NCBI RefSeq assembly: GCF_013426205.1
Contig: NC_089423.1
Location: forward strand, 3,472,001 to 3,536,000
DNA: 64,000 nucleotides
Origin: Metarhizium brunneum
Lineage: Eukaryota > Ascomycota > Sordariomycetes > Hypocreales > Clavicipitaceae
Reading direction: 5' to 3'
A program made the position numbers and the translations under genes. The notes beneath the pieces were generated by a model. It was not told the origin of the DNA. It saw only the letters and a list, made by a program, of their open reading frames with translations, and ran no database searches. Positions 35,768 through 47,009 of the stretch are shown here, piece by piece. The first letter of the stretch is position 1. Each line of letters starts with the position of its first letter.

Positions 35768-38637
35768 GACCGCAGTGGCAGTCGAGGGCATCTCCGAGTA
35801 TCCTAGACTCTTTCTACTTTTGTACATGGAGATGATTCGGTATTTATTTCGCTTTGTTGGTCGCACGGTGCTGTTGCTTGCACATATTTTATCCGTTTCT
35901 TAGCACCTGTGTACGATCAACTCACGCCGCTTTATGGTAATATCGGCGGTTTTGATATAACTACATTTTGAGGCATCCCTTAAGACTTGGACGGCCTGGG
36001 CAAACACGCCTCAGTTGTGGAAATTCCAATTCAAGGCGGCAGAGGCAGCGGCATGAAATGACGGATCAGTTGGATGAGAACATACTCCGTAAACAGTTTC
36101 TCATTCTGACGGGAACAAGTTCGGCCCACGGGCAACTCCTGGAGCCTCACATGACGAGGATGCTTGGATACACAAATGGAACTATCCATTGACTGTACAC
36201 GGGGCTTATGTGGGCATCGCATCTTCTAGCCGATTATAGAGGCCATGCTTGAGGGCGTCTTCCGCCACTACCACGCCAGCTACCCGATTGTCCATGAGCG
36301 ACATTGAAAAGGCCGACGAGATGGAGTACCGGTTTCGAAAACAGGACGGCATACTCGTTCTTCCTTGGCCGCGTCAAGGTTTTGTTCGTCGGGGCCCGTT
36401 TCCTCCCACGTGTGCGTTCAATGTTGATTCCAGGACGTTGGCGTCGAGGGATAACCCTACCCTTCATGCAGGCGCTTGACGGGGCTGCCCCTCAAACATG
36501 AGAGACATGGAGCGAGGACCAACCGGCGTTTATTTCTCGGCGGTGTACGGAGTAATAACTAGCACTGAGTAGTCATACCGGAATCCGTCTGATCAAGCTG
36601 GTTTCCGTGTCCCTGCATGCAAGTGATTGGGCATCGCCGCCACATCTCGTCACCGACATGTGATGGTCACACACACACGGCACACATCCCAGGGCATGAG
36701 GAAGCGTCGATCGTGGGCTCCATCACATGACCGTGGTCAAGGACGAAACAGACATGGAGGTGGCACGCGCCCATCACGGGACGCTCTTGCCTCCGTAGAA
36801 GTGCTGTGAACGCCGCGGCTGATGCCGGCAGATTGTCTAGTACTCTGCCGGTGGTGCAGAGTATAAAGCCACTGTCTTGCCCTTGCACCGTCTTCACAGC
36901 CCGTTTGGTGGAGGCGAGTGATTGTCGCTATTGTCTCCGCCTTTGTCCTCGCGATCGGCAAGCCTCCCACGCCCAGAGGTCTGGTGGACGATTCTTCTCC
37001 CGTTTCAATGTCAGCCATTGGAGACGCTGTGCAAAGCTGTTCAAATCAGGTTCCTCGTCCAAACTCAAAAGCCACCCCGGTCGGTGCAGCGACATCGGCT
37101 GCGCCCGTTGTTACCCGCTGCACGCGCCGCCGGTCCGTGGATGTTTGCATGTTTGGACCCCAACGCATGACCTCAAGGTTCAGCCATTGCCACTTGGGTG
37201 TTTGGCAAACCAACACGTTGGCGCCCTCGGCCAGCCAATACGCGGCTGGGACAACGGAGGCATCTCCTCGGTATTTATTATTATTATTAAAAACCTCTGG
37301 GGCCGCATGAAGAGGCACTTTTGCGTTTTTGTCTTCCCCTTCATCATCATCATCTCGCTTGGCCCGTCGACAGCCGGCAGGACGTCGTTCACCTTCATAC
37401 TCCGCAGCCAATATTCTTTCCCCACGACAAGGGCACATGCACGGAACATTGAACGAAATTAACTCCATCTGCTCCTCAACACGCATCGACAAGTATTCTC
37501 GAAACTTGCATAGTGGGTTTCAACCCCACTCAAGCGTCTTGACTCGACGGCCTTGAGTCGCCGTCTACGGAGTACTCTGTACTCTGTTCTGTTCACGAGA
37601 GAGAGCCCAGCAACAGTCACGCACAACTTCGTCTTTTTCTCTGGTCGAGATTCAACCCAGCTCTACAAAAGAGCCCATAAACCCCTCATCGTCAAATCCC
37701 TGGATGCTCCTGCTGCGCCCTCTCCCGCCCACATTTTCACCCACCACCCCGGCTCTTCACGCATCACGCATCACGGGTACTAGTACCAGTCCCTGGCGCC
37801 GCCTTCATCATCAAACACGCAATTCACCCATTGGTGATTCGTTTCGCTCGTCTTTCGGCCGGGGCCAGACCTACCGGTTACCTACCTAACCCACAAAGAC
37901 TGCCACAAAGACCGCCACCAGGACTCACCAAGACGAGAAACTAGCTGAACAAAACGGAGACCAGGCGGACACGCTTGTTCGAGCCTTATTCACTACGAAG
38001 CACCGAGTACGGAGTAGTATTAATTATTCATCCAGTACTTGTCCTGTTCACCGCCGTCTGTTCCTTGGGCTTGTATTCCCCTGCCACCACCCCCTGTTCA
38101 CACATACGATTCGAATCGGTGCAGGCCGCCCGCTCTGGTTCCTGGTCGCTTTATAATTTAAGAGCATCTGGCTGCTGCTCCTGCTGCCGGTGCCATTTCA
38201 TCCCCTGCTATCCCGTTGCATGGCCTTGCTGTGGCCGACGGCACGCGACCGGCTCCGTTTATACCCTGTCGAGGCCCTTGCAGACCGCAACTTTGAAAGC
38301 ATCACCGCACCCTGGTGTCGTCTCCCGAAACCCATCTGGACCAAGCTGCAGGGCCGTCTGGATTTCATTGGACGAAACGCAAGGATTGGGGGTTTTGGGT
38401 AAACATCTCGTTTTCTCGGGGGACCAGGCTTGGAATGACTAGTCGTCGTTTCCCCAAATACGTTGGCTGTAATTCCCAAGCTCGTGCCAGTTTTATTCCC
38501 TTTTCCTTTTCTCCTTCTTCCTCTTCTTCCTCTTCTTCTTCAAGCCCTAGACCAACTGGATTGGTTGACTGCTGCTGCCACCCCAAACAGCTCTCGTGGA
38601 CTGTCCGCTGCACCATCTCCAACCCCCCTCTCCCGAT
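35768..38637. other. Long intergenic/leader region, 2.9 kb, no convincing gene
   Basis: The ORFs (for example 36806-37462 and 38190-38402) lack homology I recognise and several begin at non-ATG codons. The last 1.1 kb before 38638 is C/T-rich (CTTCTTCCTC repeats at 38507-38540), as in long leaders of regulated fungal genes, and includes a small ATG frame at about 38220-38402 that could be an upstream ORF. Four exact TACGGAGTA/TACTCCGTA words occur here (36083, 36546, 37566, 38008). A (TTA)n run lies near 37276-37289. Confidence 0.45.
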
Positions 38638-39378
38638 ATGAATCCCAGGTTTAGCCTTGCTGCGTCGTCGGACACGACCTACCACAGCTTCCACGACATC
38701 GAGCTGCAAGAGCCGCCGTCTCCTCCCCGCTCAAGAGGCGCCATCGACTCGGGCCGGGCGGCGGACGGCGTGAACCAGCCCATCCAGCCCGCACCGCCTC
38801 CCACGGCCGTCAAGATGCAGCGGCAGGACTCGGGGTACGAGTCACACCAGTCTGGTTCGGCCCGAAACTCCCTCTCCCACCCGCGGCCGGTCCCTCCGTC
38901 GCGGCGCACCTCCACCGTGTCTTCCACCGCCGGCGCCGTCACCACAGCCCGGGCTCGCGCGCGGCCGTCCACGCGCAGATCGGCCAAGTCGTATCCCCAG
39001 TCCGGCGTGCCGTCTCCGGGCTACTTCCAGTTCCCTGCCCCGGACCTAGTCGAGCTCACCGAGACCGCATCCCGAGTCGAGCCGCCGCCGCCGAACCTGC
39101 CGCCGCCCACGACACACTACTGGACGAGCGACAGCACCCGCCGCCTCGAGTACGCCGCCATCGACGCCGCCAGCCGCGGTGTCAAGGGCTGGATCAGGAG
39201 GCACCTCGTCCCGGACTGCTTCACGCCCAGACACGTAGCCTTTGACGACGACTCGGGCAGCGTGCGCCGCTACAGGCTGGAGCTCGAGGAGGAGCAGGAC
39301 GAGAAGGCGTGCCCCCAGGTCAGAGAACGCCGCAAGGGGTGGAACTTTTTTTCTCTGCGGAAAAGCAGCACCATCTGA
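38638..39378 (+). CDS. Pro/Ser/Arg-rich protein of unknown function (246 aa)
   Basis: A single exon starting MNPRFSLAASSDTTYHSF; the ATG at 38638 is the first in a long open frame. The first two thirds are disordered, rich in Pro, Ser and Arg (including RQDSGYESHQSGSARNS, a PKA/14-3-3-like basic-Ser context). The last part is more ordered: STRRLEYAAIDAASRGVKGW, an Arg-rich segment, then VPDCFTPRHVAFDDDSGSVRRY and an acidic/basic tail. It has no signal peptide or membrane span. The pattern of a variable N-terminus and a compact conserved-looking C-terminus is typical of fungal regulatory proteins, but I cannot name a family. A 15-G homopolymer follows 7 nt after the stop codon. Confidence 0.65.
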   Translation: MNPRFSLAASSDTTYHSFHDIELQEPPSPPRSRGAIDSGRAADGVNQPIQPAPPPTAVKMQRQDSGYESHQSGSARNSLSHPRPVPPSRRTSTVSSTAGAVTTARARARPSTRRSAKSYPQSGVPSPGYFQFPAPDLVELTETASRVEPPPPNLPPPTTHYWTSDSTRRLEYAAIDAASRGVKGWIRRHLVPDCFTPRHVAFDDDSGSVRRYRLELEEEQDEKACPQVRERRKGWNFFSLRKSSTI

Positions 39379-40102
39379 TTCTCTCGGGGGGGGGGGGGGG
39401 AGCGTACCCTTTGTTTTGGGCATCTTTGTTTATTTCTTTTGTTAGCATTGCATCGGTTTCTTTTCAGCACGGGTGCATCTTGTGGCGTTTTATATACCCT
39501 CTTCCTCCTTTTTTTTTTCAAACGTGAACCTTTTAATACTTGGAAATCGCATGGAACGCGCACTCGGTTTGCTGCGCAAGATACAGAGAATGAATAGCAT
39601 AGTACATGATATACATACAGGATGGGATAAAGACAGACGCATATTATCCAGGATGCATGGCATTTATACCCCCACGTCAAGACACATAGCATACAAATAC
39701 AGAATATGATGACGATTCAACATGTACGTGGTTCGAGACACGTATTCGTGCCTTTGCCCGAGGGGTGCCGATGTCGACCTACTTTTATCCCGAGAATTGG
39801 GGTGAAGATGCCGAGTTGCGAAATTGTAAAGCTTCCCTCCGTAGCTGTTTCATCCGGCAATTTTAAAGATGGATCTCTGACAATGTTTTGCTAGGTGAAT
39901 GGTTTTATATTTAACCCAAAAAAGACGCATGGTATTAAGAGTCCGCTCCTTCAGTTCCCACGTTCCTGCACCACTGCGAAACCAATACACTTCCTTGTCA
40001 GCAAACTGACTGCGGCACCTATTTCAACTCAAATTACAACTGCATCAAAGGCCTTCGAACCGGCTCGTATCCAGACTGGTTCCATCCTCACAACACCAAG
40101 CC
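39379..40102. other. Tail-to-tail spacer, unknown gene and P450
   Basis: 3' flanks of two convergent genes, AT-rich and with T-runs. I looked for leftovers of a reductase domain downstream of the P450 stop (40103) and saw none. Confidence 0.5.
39386..39400. repeat. (G)15 homopolymer
   Basis: Fifteen consecutive G on the plus strand, immediately past the stop codon of the gene at 38638-39378. Such tracts are unstable in replication and prone to sequencing error; the true length is uncertain. Confidence 0.85.
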
Positions 40103-41476
40103 TCACTCCCTCGGCTTCACCTTGGTCTTGAACCCAACCGGCCTAACGTTGAACCATCCATCCTTCTCCAGCGTATACTCGGGGTCTGCCATTTCAAAAT
40201 CAACCTTTTGCAGCATCATGGCTAAAACCAGCACGCTCCATTGCCAGGCGTGGTGCTTGCCGATACACTCCCTCTTCCCGTTACCGAACCACTTCTTCGC
40301 GCCATCGGGCAACCGCTCGAATTGCTCGCCCATCATGCGCTCTGGCTTGAAGGCCAGCGGATCCTCAAAGACAGTCGGATCGCGGTTGACTCCGGCCAAG
40401 ACAATAATCATTGGCTGGTTGTGGGCAACTTGGTATTTTCCGCCGGCTAGTTGAACGGGTGCCTTGGAGTCGCTGGGGAGGGGCTCGATGTTGAAGCCGG
40501 GCGCAGGGGACGACAGTCGCAAAGACTCGTGGACAATGGCTTGCACGTACTTCAGCTCATCCAGTTGCTCGATGGAGATGTCGCCTGCTCCCACAACGGC
40601 GTCGATTTCCCGTCTTGCGCGGCTAATCACGTCGGGGTTCCTCAAGAGTAGCAAGATGGCAGAAGTGAGGAGGCATGGCGCCGTGCTGCTCCCAATGGGC
40701 ATGGAGACAATCTCGTCAATGATTTGTGAATCCGTCAACTTCTTCTTGGTCTCAGGGTCTTCGTTGTTCATTATTGCGGTGAGGACATCTTGGCGAGTAG
40801 TCGGGTTGTCCTTTCGATGCTCAACGACGTCGGCTGCGTACCTCCGCATGGTCTGAATGCTCTTGTTGAATTTGTTCCTGTAGACGAGCCAGTTCACCAA
40901 TGAGAGTCTCGTCGGCCGCATCATCGCCTCAGAGGTTGAATCCTCCATTCCTTTCAACATTGGGTGCTCTGGCCCTTCTAGGCAGTTCAGTTTTTGGCCG
41001 AACAAGGTCAAGGTGACAGTTTCGAGGTCGAGTCTTTGGAGCTCAGAGAGTGGTGAGATGACCGTGTTCGCTTCGAGATTCTTCCATTTCGCAAAGAGCT
41101 CATTGGCCAAGTCGCGCATCTCTGTAAAATTTTGCTGCCCAAGAGCCTCCGGGGATAAGTGTGGTGCAATGATCCGATGAGCAATCCCCCAGCTTGACTC
41201 GTTCTCAAACGCGGTGAACAGAGCATCATGTACAGCCGCCCGAATTTCGACTATTGGCCCTCCAACATACTTCCTGAATCGCTTTTGATCACACAATTCT
41301 TCGGCGAGCGCCACGCTACCCACAAACACAATTGTATGGCCCAGAACTGTGATCTGGAAGATCTCTCCATACTCTTCGGAGAGCTTGTTCAACGATGCCC
41401 AAGTATTGCTGGGGGTAATGTTGAAAATATTACCCAGCAAAGGCACGCCTGGAGGTCGAGGGATAGGCTGCGGCAT
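40103..41476 (-). CDS. Stand-alone cytochrome P450 related to the CYP505 (P450foxy/BM3) heme domain
   Basis: CYP505 proteins are normally ~1,050-residue self-sufficient fatty acid hydroxylases with a heme domain fused to a P450 reductase. This intronless gene encodes only 457 residues, i.e. the heme domain. The start (PIPRPPGVPLLGNIFNI) is the family opening and there is no membrane anchor. ExxR is at 317-320 (HESLR), PER at 378-380 (FKPERMMGEQFERLPDGAKK) and the heme loop at 397-406 (FGNGKRECIG, Cys404). The I-helix motif, usually AGHETT, is IGSSTA (261-266): the acidic residue is replaced by Ser while the following Thr is kept. The frame ends in a stop shortly after the heme domain. It must use an external reductase, or have a changed function. 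Confidence 0.87.
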   Translation of the reverse strand: MPQPIPRPPGVPLLGNIFNITPSNTWASLNKLSEEYGEIFQITVLGHTIVFVGSVALAEELCDQKRFRKYVGGPIVEIRAAVHDALFTAFENESSWGIAHRIIAPHLSPEALGQQNFTEMRDLANELFAKWKNLEANTVISPLSELQRLDLETVTLTLFGQKLNCLEGPEHPMLKGMEDSTSEAMMRPTRLSLVNWLVYRNKFNKSIQTMRRYAADVVEHRKDNPTTRQDVLTAIMNNEDPETKKKLTDSQIIDEIVSMPIGSSTAPCLLTSAILLLLRNPDVISRARREIDAVVGAGDISIEQLDELKYVQAIVHESLRLSSPAPGFNIEPLPSDSKAPVQLAGGKYQVAHNQPMIIVLAGVNRDPTVFEDPLAFKPERMMGEQFERLPDGAKKWFGNGKRECIGKHHAWQWSVLVLAMMLQKVDFEMADPEYTLEKDGWFNVRPVGFKTKVKPRE

Positions 41477-42809
41477 TGTTGATGGTTACACAAAGCTGGT
41501 GTGAGAAACACAAACGTCGCTTTGAGCAGAATTCACTCTAGACCATGGCTATGAAGACGCTGCTCGCTTCTTATGTGCGAAAGATGGACCAAAACTACAT
41601 GCAGAAAGAGGGGAGAAGCCCGTCTGGTCGTCATGGGAGGCAGGGCAACCCGACAGCTCATCTGCAGCCACTGCCGAATCAGCACAATGAGCTCAATCGA
41701 GATGATTACAGCCAGCCACATGCTTTGACACTCCGGCCGGGAACCACACAATTGTTTCTTCGTCCCCCCTGTCACTGCCTTCCAATGTAGTAGTATTGGT
41801 CGGTTAGAACGCTGTGCTCAGTGGCCTCAAAAGGGGATTCAAGACATGCTCCAACCGAGTCGACCTCCCTGGCTGGCGGAAAAGAAAACATGGCACAAAT
41901 CGCATTCCAGCCATTGTCGAGGCCTGTCGGCACATTTCACGGGGCTTGCAGTAGCGGCCGTACAGAACCAGGGTCCAAGTGGTGATATGCGAAATAACGG
42001 AGAACCAATTGGCTGGGGCATATCCAGCCCGTCTCTCTTGGGAGCATCTGCAGTAGACTAATGCTGTGTCATCGCAAAAGCGACTGTTGTCCTTGGACCA
42101 GCAGTCCAGTGCGGTCGACGCTGGCCTTGTCCAATTTCTGCCCCAGCTGCTCTGTTGCATTCTGCTCCGTGTCTGTGCAACCTGGTTCAATTGCTGGCAG
42201 CGTCAGCAAAACGTCCCCTTTTCTCCATCCGGGAGGCACGACAATGCATTATTCTTCGAGATACTCCGTATTGGAAAAGGGAATAACCTACAGCCAGATG
42301 GTACAAGCGGTTGTCTCAATGGCACTCCCTCCAGTCTTTGAGACCCGGCCCAAGGCAGAACGTGGAGGCTGGCCCTTGGTTGTCTGACATTTCATTCGAC
42401 TCACATACGGAGTAGCTTTCTTGGCTTTCTGATGATGAATTTCAAATGGCCACAGAAAACAGAGCTCGGACAAATTCATAGAGGCGCTTGGTTGTCGGCA
42501 AAACAAAAGCAGCAAAAACCAGGCGGAAACTCAGTCCTGTACTATCCTAGTACGTACCTGAAGTTCAAGGGCTGCCACAGAAGTGGGTCTTGCTTAATCA
42601 TCATACACAATGCGGGAGCTGTCATCAACGCGCGCCGCCGCGGGCCTCCTTACACGTCGTCTTCGGCGACCACCCCGGAATACTGCACCATCGCAAACAA
42701 GCTCCCTGCTCCGTCACCACGACTGTCGCTCCTTAGCAGCATCGCCAATCCCTCCCCCTAGAAGAACAGCAGTGCTCAGAAGGCCTCGAAGATACATATA
42801 TCCGCAGTC
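41477..42809. other. Divergent intergenic region, 1.3 kb
   Basis: No gene seen between the P450 (minus) and DPM3 (plus). It contains TACTCCGTA at 42262-42270 and TACGGAGTA at 42406-42414. Confidence 0.5.
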
Positions 42810-43238
42810 ATGACGCGCGCCCTGCAGACCATTTCCCTAGGGCTCCTCGTCTCCTCCGTACGACCTTGATCCGCAATTTACGATTTCTACATGCGCAGAC
42901 AGGAGCCCGCTGCTAACTTTTTTCCATTTACAGCTATATCTCGCCCTTTACTTGGAGCTGATTCCGCTTCCCGCTCTGGTCCAGCAGCAGATTGTCCCTG
43001 TCGTACGTCGCTTTTACCCCCCTAATAGCGCCCAGCCACATGGTTTTCAAACCCCGCTGACGTCTGCAACTTGAAGCTTCCATTCTGGGCCCTCATCTCC
43101 TTCGGCGCGCTGCTTCTTTTCCGTCTCGGCTGGGGCATCATGACGTTCAACGACGTTCCCGAGGCGCACCAGGAACTCATGAAGGAAATTGACATGGCCA
43201 AGGGTGATCTCAGGAAGATGGGCGTCGACGTCGACTAA
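42810..43238 (+). CDS. DPM3: Dolichol-phosphate mannosyltransferase subunit 3
   Basis: DPM3 is a small ER membrane protein that tethers and stabilises the catalytic DPM1 subunit, which makes dolichol-P-mannose for N-glycans, O-mannose and GPI anchors. Three exons, 42810-42857, 42934-43002 and 43077-43238, give 92 residues. Two membrane helices (TRALQTISLGLLVSSLYLAL and LPFWALISFGALLLFRLGW) are followed by a cytosolic helical tail, FNDVPEAHQELMKEIDMAKGD, the conserved family end. All three exons start and end in phase 0. The last intron uses an AAG acceptor. It was assembled from frames too short to stand out individually; the conserved tail makes it secure. Confidence 0.9.
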
Positions 43239-43476
43239 ATGGTACGCAGTCAATCAAAATAACAGCATCTCGTAATGGGAGACGCTACGTGTAAAGTATA
43301 ACACAGGTGTGTGGTTCACAAAGACAAGAGATTAAACAACAATGAAGGATTATAATATTGTGCATTGGTATCATTGGTAATAAAGCTACTTGTCCATCAT
43401 GCCACCCGATATGTTTCGCTTAGAATCTTTCAAACGTGTCATGGTCATCATGTCTCATGAAATTACAGATTGGTGT

Positions 43477-45473
43477 TTAGGCACCTGTCAGAAGCGCCAC
43501 AATGGTTTGCACTGCTTTTCTTGGGGGTTGGCCGCCTTCGATCAAAACCTCGAATAGTTTGGCAAATTGACCAAACACTCCCCTTTCATCAGCTTGCCGC
43601 CCTGGAAGCAAATCAAAATATTAGCGCATGGCCGTCTGTCCGAATAACAGTCTAAACACTTACATTTGCCAGGGATCCCAAGGAACAGTCCCATTTTGCT
43701 TTGTGCCTCCCCAGTCCAGTCGAGCTTAATCTTCCATTCCAACCGCACAGCCGATTCTGGGCCTTCTCCTGTAATCGTTGGGACTGGCACATCGTACGAT
43801 TGCTGGCCGAGAAAGCGAAAGAGGTCTGATTTGCTGCATGTGTCCAAGTCGTCGTCCTGGGAATTGTCCTCGCCCAGTCCAGGCTCCGATCGCATTCGCG
43901 ATATCGCATCCAAGTAATCGCCCTTGGCGGCCAGACTCTGCTCCAACTGGAACCAAAAGCGAGCTCGCTGTACTGCCACGCGATACCACTCCCCCATTGC
44001 CCAAGATAGGATGCCAACATTATGCTGCATTGTTCTGTTGCAATCTCCGGAGCATATCTTCTCAACAAAGGGCCCGAGCTCTGGTCTTGCGCATGGCTCT
44101 AACGCGGGGACCTTGAGAGCCAGAATATTGAGATTCATCGCATTGACCACCATGTCGACTCTAGCTGTAAACAAGCCCGGGACATCTCGAGACCGTAGCG
44201 TGATTTGCCTCCGCTGCCGTAGAGGTTGATTTTGGGCAGAGGGTAGAACGGAAACCTGCGACGTGGCAGAGAAGGGAGTGAATAGTTGTAAAAATGGTAA
44301 ATCGTCTGCAGCCGACATGGGAACAGGGTGATGAGATTTGATGTTTGCTTCATCCGTCTCGGGACTTGGCTGATTTGACACCAATCTTGGAGGGCCAAAT
44401 GGCAAGATTCCCATGGGGTTTAGCGCTGCTTGTGTCATTTGGTGAGCAAGTCCTGGAGTAGGAGCAGTTCTCGTGGCGACCAACGTCTTTTGCACCAGAT
44501 TTAAAACGTCCTCTTCATTTTCAGGAGCCACAATTCGACCTGCTCGCTGCATAACCCGGATGCGCTCGTTTTCCCGGGCCGCGAGTTCGATTTCTCTCCT
44601 CAAAACTGCAATCTCTCTCCGCAAGCGGTTTCTCTCCTTCAGCTTGTGCATATTCTTATCAGACGCAGGGACTTGGCGAGCGGCGTTTGTGTTGGCATTC
44701 AAGCTTCGGTCCTGCAACGGCAGCTCTCTCTGCACGGCAGAGCCAGCCGGACTCATCGAGACGCCAACCCTCCTGGCCGGGGTGCTCACGCCGCGCGGTT
44801 TCAACGGTGAGCTTTTCATTGGCGACTTCTTTTTCTGCCTGTCTCGGTCTCTCCATCTAGGGCTGCTATGGATGCCTCGCGGAGGCGTTGAAGATACAGG
44901 ATCTGAGACGGCTGGAGGGAGCTCTGGTTCCGGGGGAGGGGGTATGGGTACCCCAGTGATGGGCTCTCGTCTCTGCATCCGTCCTAGAAAAGGATTTAAT
45001 TCATCGTCGCCTTCTGGTGCGGGGGGTGGAAACGGTCTTGGGCTTGGTCTTGTGGGTGTTCGAAGTGGTGGCCCTGCCGGCCCAGCCTGAGAGCTCGTCG
45101 CTGGTCGTGGTGCACCTCCAGTCTGTTCGACTGTATCTTCCGGTTGATTGGATTCGCTCGCTCCGATGTTGCCGGCTGCTTCTGGCGGTGGTCGAGCAGC
45201 ACCGGGCGCCGGATTGCTGGGTGCCGGGGCTGTGGTTGTGACTTTTGGCGGCGATCGGAAAGCTGAACGGCGTCGTTCCAGTATTTGCGGGTTGTAGCGC
45301 GAAAGGCTTGCTCGAGTGGGTGATGCAAAGGATGGTCTAGGTCGTCGGTTGGGAGACTGTGACGTTGTTGTAGTTGGTAGGTTGGTTGGTGCTTGAGCTG
45401 CAGGTCTTGATGCTGCTGTTGGTGCCTCAGGGTCTGGAGAAACGCGTCTTCGTTTTGGCGCAGACTCTTCCAT
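43477..45473 (-). CDS. Nuclear-type coiled-coil protein of unknown function (644 aa)
   Basis: Two exons: 43664-45473 and 43477-43601, joined over a GTAAGT...TTCCAG intron. Splicing converts an improbable tail into WRQADERGVFGQFAKLFEVLIE and ends GTA-like at LLTGA. The start at 45473 (MEESAPKRRRVSPDPE) includes a monopartite basic nuclear-import motif. Residues 10-270 are disordered, Pro/Ser/Arg-rich. A coiled coil follows (KERNRLRREIAVLRREIELAARE, about 290-325). The C-terminal third is folded, with PGLFTARVDMVVNAMNLNI, GEWYRVAVQRARFWFQLEQ and LEWKIKLDWTGEAQSKMG. The architecture recalls inner-kinetochore or chromosome-segregation proteins, but this is only an impression and I do not name it. 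Confidence 0.75.
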
Positions 45474-46212
45474 GTTCGTGGAAGAGCTCACCGGATAATA
45501 TGGGGCGTGAGCATGGTCAAAGGACCTCGCACTTTCAGAAACATGCACAGGTCAGAAACGGCTGGTTTACAAGCAAGCGTCCTCTCGTGATGGTTGGAGA
45601 CAAAACCGTAGCAACTGACAGATCGCGTTGACCCCAAACAAACCAGCTCGAACGGCCAGCTCAGGATAGTGGATTCAGTGGTTGGCGTCGAATCCTGGCC
45701 AAAGGCTCTACTAGCCGGTGCAAGCAATTGTGGGGCCAGATTTCATCGTTCGAGATCAAATTGGTGTCGGTCCACCCACTTGACAGTTCACACGCGACCT
45801 TGACACGCATCCATCATCATGGGCCCTTTTCCATTGGGGCACTACGGTTACTCACAAAAGATGGAGTGCTGCTCTACAACATGGCGCATCCAATTTTAAA
45901 CAGACTGCTGTGCCCTTACGTGCTTGAATCACACCGTTTGACATCTAGAGGCTCCGCCTCCGCATGGCGGTTTGGCTTGATGGTTTCAATGTTGCCTCGT
46001 CGCCAGCTATTTACATGCATATGATGCCTCTCACTTCCAGTCATAATTCCACATTTGACCTTGAACGACCCGGTTTTGGTCCTCAAGATGGCGCGTGCGG
46101 CCATACATCGCGTCGCCTATCATGAATCAACACTAAAACTAGGCTGAGGTGAGACCAGCAACGAGAACTCCAACAGCTTGCTCAGTGTGTCAGTACGTAC
46201 ATTGCCCCAAAG
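45474..46212. other. Intergenic, divergent, no gene seen
   Basis: Upstream of the coiled-coil gene (minus) and of the decayed regulator (plus). I searched here for the missing first half of a zinc cluster and found none. Confidence 0.5.
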
Positions 46213-47009
46213 ATGGGGGAGAATTGTGCAATAACAGGCTTGACAGGTCTCGCCGGCGAAATGAGACATTATCGATGTCTATTATGTGACGCCCAGAATC
46301 TCGTTTGCTCAAGGGCCGGAGCTTTCGCAGCGTCAACTCGGTCACCAGCCATCCCGACAGAGCGGTCAAGGACCGTGGAACATGTCTTGAAGAGAGAGCC
46401 CATGGTTAGTCCTAGTATTTGGGATGAAAACGTATGCGTCGAGCTTGCAGAATTGTGCTTGACATACACCCATGACCAGTTCCACTCGTTATTCTACAGG
46501 CCGAGCTTTATGCAAGACCTCCGACATGGAAAGACGCCAAAAGCGATCGTATATGCCATGATGGTCCTGTCGGGAAGGTATTTCTCTGCTCAACGCCAAG
46601 GACCTTATGAGTCAACGCATTAGTACCCTCAGTTCAGATTCTCGGCAAACCCCGTGTTTGCTAAGACGCCGCCTACCCACAGAGCCGAGCCCTACGCCAG
46701 AGAGTCAGGCATTGCTGAATCTTCGAGACATCTCAGCATCAAGTATTCAAGCCTGCGTCTTTCTCGGCGCTGTGAGTACAGGTGATGGTGAGGCAGCAGC
46801 AGACTCTGTTTTCTACCCTGCGGCTTACGGAATCGCAAACTGTCTCGACCTGCCGACTCACTCTTCGCCCCCGATTCTTGACGGAGTTTGCTCTACCAAT
46901 CGAGGCGAAAGAGCGGCGGTATAGCGAGAATACTGATGTTGGTTTTGTTACATGGATTGGAGACAGCATTTCTTGGCCAAATAACTGGGATGGCATTACT
47001 AAACAATAA
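46213..47009 (+). pseudogene. Decayed Zn2Cys6-type transcription factor fragment
   Basis: Pieces of a fungal-specific transcription factor lie in three frames. YRCLLCDAQNLVC matches the second half (CX2CX6C) of a zinc cluster, then LAELCLTYTHDQFHSLFYRPSF and KAIVYAMMVLSGR, a GTATTT...TTCAG intron (about 46578-46638), then FSANPVFAKTPPTHRAEPYAR. The frame breaks near 46690-46705, where two bases (an AG) appear missing, and resumes as SQALLNLRDISASSIQACVFLGAVSTGDGEAAADSV. A further shift follows DLPTHSS, after which recognisable sequence fades out. The first zinc half and the C-terminal half are absent. It is a relic, not a functional gene. Confidence 0.7.

Noticed and set aside
36806..37462. 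218-codon open frame, and an overlapping one starting near 36918 that begins like a signal peptide
   Set aside because: The second lacks an ATG start and both overlap other frames; no similarity or splice model supports either.
46213..46623. Reading the regulator relic as an intact small gene
   Set aside because: It holds only a slice of the regulatory domain and half a zinc cluster, and the rest of the domain continues downstream in shifted frames.
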